Below are positions 61,099 through 64,000 of a stretch of 64,000 nucleotides of DNA, piece by piece. The stretch comes from Bacteroidota bacterium. GTDB lineage: Bacteria > Bacteroidota > Ignavibacteria > SZUA-365. A model generated the notes under the pieces. The model did not search any database. It was not told where the DNA came from and saw only the letters and a program-made list of their open reading frames with translations. The stretch covers positions 20,455-84,454 of the forward strand of contig JAEYUG010000033.1 of the NCBI GenBank assembly GCA_023432805.1, in the 5' to 3' direction. Position 1 is the stretch's first letter. The number at the start of each line of letters is the position of its first letter. The translations under genes were made by a program, and so were the position numbers.

Positions 61099-61838
61099 AA
61101 TCAGGGAATTCTAATTGTCGTCGGGAGGGTATTATAATTGTCGTTGCACACAAACCGCGGGATACCGCCTACGCGAAAGGCACACAACTCATCAACACCA
61201 TCGGATTCGACACGATCCGGCAGTACTGGGAGAAGAACGGCACAGCGGCGACAGTATCGATGCTGAGCAAGAGGGCGCCGTTTCCCGTCACAAAGGGTAT
61301 CGTGCGCAATCTCGTCATCAAACACAACTGGAGACGGCGCATCACCGATCTTAATGATCCGCTTTTTCGCTTCGTTCTGAAGGATCCGGGCCGTATCTCG
61401 AACTTCAAGCATGTCCAATTCATGTTCAGAGGCACTCCCTTCGAGGATCTGCTGGGACAGATCCACAACGTCTTGAGGAAGCAACCCCGTCTCTGCTACT
61501 GCGGTTTTGTTTGTGGGAGTTCCCCACAGTGCGCAGGAGAGCTTCGTGGCTTTGAAACGCAGCTGCACGAACTTCCGATCGCGATCGGGTACCTCGAACA
61601 TGCGAGACCGTCACAGAGAGTCCTTAAGGAGACGGCAACCTTGAGCCATGATCTCAAACATCAAATGGAGCAGGGGTACTATGCCGATGACGACTACCAG
61701 GGATACGTGTCCAACGGAACGGCCATTCTGGCAGCATACCTCTGCCGATACCCGGTCAGAGAGATCAGCGACATCAATCCGTATGCCCGCATCGGCATCG
61801 CAAAGGTCAAACAGCCGTATCAGCGACGATTGTCGTAG
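61095..61838 (+). CDS. Hypothetical protein reading out of the IS end, probably 5'-truncated
   Basis: An open frame of 247 codons whose first ~18 codons lie inside the right IS end. From KPRDTAYAKGTQLINTIGFDTIRQYWEKNG onward it looks like genuine coding sequence. A helix-turn-helix-like start (WEKNGTAATVSMLSKRAPFPVTKGIVRNLVIKHNW) is followed by a Cys-containing stretch (RLCYCGFVCGSSPQC) and a helical C-terminus. The family was not recognised. The original start was probably removed or replaced by the insertion, and the IS may supply a start codon (GTG at 61095). Codon use is less GC-rich than in neighbouring housekeeping genes, consistent with accessory DNA. Confidence 0.5.
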   Translation: MKSGNSNCRREGIIIVVAHKPRDTAYAKGTQLINTIGFDTIRQYWEKNGTAATVSMLSKRAPFPVTKGIVRNLVIKHNWRRRITDLNDPLFRFVLKDPGRISNFKHVQFMFRGTPFEDLLGQIHNVLRKQPRLCYCGFVCGSSPQCAGELRGFETQLHELPIAIGYLEHARPSQRVLKETATLSHDLKHQMEQGYYADDDYQGYVSNGTAILAAYLCRYPVREISDINPYARIGIAKVKQPYQRRLS

Positions 61839-62133
61839 CTGGTCACACGCAGAGAACCCGGCTGCGCGTTCTGGAGGGGTGGTGTAGGTGAATTCCGATG
61901 GGACCGGGAGCATGCTCCCTTCTGCAACTACGTGGAGATGCAGAACTTACACCATCCTCCCCAGGATCAGCGGCTAAAGGAGAAGGGCGACTTTCATCGC
62001 CCCTTCCAGCCATATTCTGCTCGGCTACAGGGCACGTGAGATCCACCCGCGCCTTTGGGGAAAGGCTCATCGATCCATGTTGTATAATCACCGATGCCGA
62101 GTGGGATCCGCATGAGGATCTTCAAGTGCGTCG
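61839..62133. other. Intergenic region with palindrome and hairpin, 295 nt
   Basis: No gene recognised. It contains a perfect 14-bp palindrome GGGAGCATGCTCCC at 61906-61919 and a hairpin AAGGGCGA/TCGCCCCTT at about 61982-62004. The hairpin could be the terminator shared by the hypothetical gene (plus) and the kelch operon (minus). Confidence 0.45.
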
Positions 62134-63504
62134 TCAGCGAACGAGCACCATGCTCCGGCTCAATGTTCGACCGCCAGCGCGCAGCACTGCCCGGTAGACA
62201 CCCGAGGGAAGGCTGCCACCATCGAACACAACCCGGTGCACTCCTGCCTCTCGCGTGCCATCAACAAGGCGGGCCACTTCGCGTCCGGGACCGTCATGCA
62301 CCACAAGCTCGACCTGCGACCGGGTGGGAAGAGAGAAGACGATAGTGGTCGATGGATTGAAGGGATTCGGATGGTTCTGCTCCAACGTGATTGCCGTAGC
62401 GACTGGAATGATCTCGACATCGCTCACCGGCATCGAGGGATCGAATACTTCGACCTCTGAACGATACTGTGTGTGATCGACACCTCCGGCCACGTAGAAG
62501 CGACCTGCGTCGTCGTAGAGCATCCGCGAGGCATATTGCACCGGTGTGGGCTTCGGTTCCAGTTCAGTCCACAGGTCCGTGGCAGGGTCATACGACCAAG
62601 TCCTGTTTGTGGGATATGTGGTGAAGTTTGTCGTCTCATCAAACCCTCCGGTCAGATACACCGTGCGTCCATCAGTCCCTGCCGACATGCGGATTAACGG
62701 ACCTCCCGGAAGATCTCCCATCCGTGTCCACTCGATCGAATCGCCTTCGATCACCCCCTTGTAGACTTCACCGTGAAATGTTCCCGTTACCTTGGCGTAC
62801 GCATAGCCACCGAACGTGTACACCGCACCGTTGAGGTACACTGTGCCGAACGAGCGCATGGCCCGCGGGAGCATCGAGGGAGAAATCATCCACGTATCTG
62901 ACCCCGGATCATAGATCTGTATAGTATCGGTCTGAGTATTGAGATCATGTCTCCCTCCACCGAGTAGGAATATCCGTCCCTCGTGTACGAAGCTCCCTGC
63001 TGCAAAGACGGGCATCGGCATCTGATTCATTCGTGTATACGTTTCCGTGGAGGGATCGAAACGAATGACCGAGGCGTCGAACTCGAGTCTCACCGTCTTA
63101 GAATACCCACCGCACAAATAGATCATTCCGTCGACACTCTCGGCGATCGGTAATGCCCGCTTGGTCGGCATCGAATCGAGCGTCGTCCAGGAACCAGTTG
63201 CAAGAGAAAACCGATAGGCCGTCGGTTCGACCTCCCACTTAGAGAGCCCACCGAAGACATACAACGCACTGTCGAGATACACCGACCCCATGTAGCCACG
63301 TTTGACCGGCATATCCACCCCCCGGCTCCACTGCGATTGCATGCGAGGGTGGGCAATAAGTTGCTCGAAAGGGGTATTGGTTGACGCTGACAACCCGACC
63401 GGGAACGGGAACGGATCGTCTACAACCTGCGACTGCGCCCGCACCGATATAGGCATGCACAAGAGCAGCAACAACGGAGTCACACCTCTCCACCTGCCTT
63501 TCAT
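62134..63504 (-). CDS. Kelch-repeat secreted protein with T9SS sorting domain
   Basis: A 456-aa secreted protein. Signal peptide ~1-23 (GVTPLLLLLCMPISVRAQ). About six kelch repeats form a beta-propeller, each with a GG doublet: SALYVFGGLSKWE, GMIYLCGGYSKT, GRIFLLGGGRHDL, GAVYTFGGYAYAK, RTVYLTGGFDETT and GRFYVAGGVDHTQ. The sorting domain begins at LEQNHPNPFNPSTTIVFSLP, the classic NPFNP form, and ends with LPSGVYRAVLRAGGRTLSRSMVLVR. Propellers of this type bind proteins or glycans; the ligand is unknown. Its ATG overlaps the stop of the upstream gene (ATGA), so the two are coupled. Confidence 0.93.
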   Translation of the reverse strand: MKGRWRGVTPLLLLLCMPISVRAQSQVVDDPFPFPVGLSASTNTPFEQLIAHPRMQSQWSRGVDMPVKRGYMGSVYLDSALYVFGGLSKWEVEPTAYRFSLATGSWTTLDSMPTKRALPIAESVDGMIYLCGGYSKTVRLEFDASVIRFDPSTETYTRMNQMPMPVFAAGSFVHEGRIFLLGGGRHDLNTQTDTIQIYDPGSDTWMISPSMLPRAMRSFGTVYLNGAVYTFGGYAYAKVTGTFHGEVYKGVIEGDSIEWTRMGDLPGGPLIRMSAGTDGRTVYLTGGFDETTNFTTYPTNRTWSYDPATDLWTELEPKPTPVQYASRMLYDDAGRFYVAGGVDHTQYRSEVEVFDPSMPVSDVEIIPVATAITLEQNHPNPFNPSTTIVFSLPTRSQVELVVHDGPGREVARLVDGTREAGVHRVVFDGGSLPSGVYRAVLRAGGRTLSRSMVLVR

Positions 63505-64000
63505 CGCACACCCCCCTTCCGATGATGCATCACTGTGGTTCTCATGCCATAGGATGTCGAGAGCACGGCCAGATACAAGCCCGAGGGCAGAGACCCGGCC
63601 GCTGTGAATTGCAGGGCGTGCCTGCCAGCGCGCTGCACACCATCGGCGAGCGTTGCGATGCTCTGACCGAGCACATTGTACACGCGTACCGACACCGACA
63701 TTTCCTCGGGAATCCAGTATTCGATCGTCGTCTGCCCCGAGAATCCGTTCGGATAGTTTCGAATGCCCAGCATGGCATCGACCGGCATACTCTCTCCTTC
63801 CATCTCCTCATCTGTTGCACGCGTGCGCTTTGGAAGAAAACGAAGGCTGTGCCGCGGCAGGAAGCGTTCGTACCCGCGCGTCATCGTGTGCGCAGTTCTA
63901 CGAATATTCTCCGAGACATGCTGCGTTTCCATCCCACCGAGAATGCTCTGCACCTGCGCACCAGCATCCCGCACCATCGCCGCAACGAGCAGCATCTGCA
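63501..64000 (-). CDS. T9SS cargo protein, C-terminal part (start probably outside window)
   Basis: At least 165 residues of a secreted protein whose frame is open to the window edge. The sorting domain (IRNYPNGFSGQTTIEYWIPEEMSVSVRVYNVLGQSI...LPSGLYLAVLSTSYGMRTTVM) is clear. The first visible Met (63995) is followed by a stretch too short and uncharged to be a convincing signal peptide, so the gene likely begins beyond 64000. The preceding region (ETQHVSENIRRTAHTMTRGYERFLP) is helical and unrecognised. Coupled to the kelch gene by a 4-nt overlap. Confidence 0.8.
   Translation of the reverse strand, partial: QMLLVAAMVRDAGAQVQSILGGMETQHVSENIRRTAHTMTRGYERFLPRHSLRFLPKRTRATDEEMEGESMPVDAMLGIRNYPNGFSGQTTIEYWIPEEMSVSVRVYNVLGQSIATLADGVQRAGRHALQFTAAGSLPSGLYLAVLSTSYGMRTTVMHHRKGGVR

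Larger units (their letters stand above)
58600..61150 (+). mobile_element. IS21-family insertion sequence (2551 bp)
   Basis: A complete IS21-type element with istA and istB. The ends are TG at 58600 and CA at 61150. Each end carries two copies of CGACAATTA placed symmetrically: left at 58607 and 58630, right (inverted) ending at 61143 and 61120, both 23 bp apart, with the outer copy 7 bp from the tip. The inner inverted repeat extends as CGACAATTAGAATTCC (58630-58645 with 61105-61120). Multiple terminal repeats of this kind are typical of IS21. The flanks (ACCGAGG and CAAACCG) do not form a target duplication. Confidence 0.92.

Overview
The window is a high-GC bacterial chromosome segment. 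Several features point to the Bacteroidota/Chlorobiota/Ignavibacteria-Kapabacteria side of the tree. Eight secreted proteins, plus one gene remnant, end in a type IX secretion (T9SS, Por) sorting domain. There is a PorV/PorQ-family outer-membrane protein, a carboxypeptidase-regulatory-domain TonB receptor, an LPS-export ATPase (LptB), and promoter-like boxes of the TA-rich TAnnTTT type. The high GC argues for one of the less-sampled GC-rich lineages rather than classical Bacteroides or Flavobacterium; this placement is inference. No rRNA, tRNA or CRISPR array was recognised.

Layout. 1-802: 3' end of a ClpC-type AAA+ unfoldase. 930-3358: collagen-like surface protein translationally coupled to a small T9SS cargo. 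3550-7907: housekeeping genes (apaG, lptB, TatD nuclease, Memo-like protein, OppF-like ATPase). 8158-13080: a partner-switching signalling block (two SpoIIE-type phosphatases, a STAS antagonist and an RsbW-like kinase), followed by an MFS transporter. 14475-20329: Tat- and T9SS-tagged DUF362 protein, PqqD-like protein, OPT peptide transporter, CADD-like diiron protein and thioredoxin-like protein. 20344-22613: nadK, nfu-like and mrp. 22845-35312: a long, tightly packed + strand run (SDR, HAD, acyltransferase, large beta-barrel, lipoprotein, TonB receptor, PorV-like protein, NHL lipoprotein) that looks like one cell-envelope transcription unit.

35326-54786: a PUA/EVE-like plus DUF3883-like protein of possible defence origin, then a surface-protein region. 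It holds a 1955-aa DUF11/SdrD adhesin, a lipocalin, two von Willebrand A proteins flanking a beta-carbonic anhydrase, an outer-membrane protein and a 2107-aa subtilisin with two kinds of tandem repeat. 55122-62133 looks like a rearrangement hotspot. It holds a TPR histidine kinase whose N-terminus carries a displaced copy of its own catalytic-linker segment, tails of a T9SS gene and of a DUF2075 gene, an intact IS21-family element (58600-61150) with symmetric multiple terminal repeats but no visible target duplication, and an ORF running out of the IS end. 62134-64000: a kelch-repeat T9SS protein and the C-terminus of another T9SS cargo.

The most intriguing unexplained signals are: a 27-bp hairpin repeat present as one, two and four units in three intergenic regions; the 13-kb envelope gene run; the chimeric kinase N-terminus; the nuclease-like protein with a decayed catalytic motif; and a CADD-like enzyme that keeps all diiron ligands and the sacrificial-tyrosine position but not the lysine.
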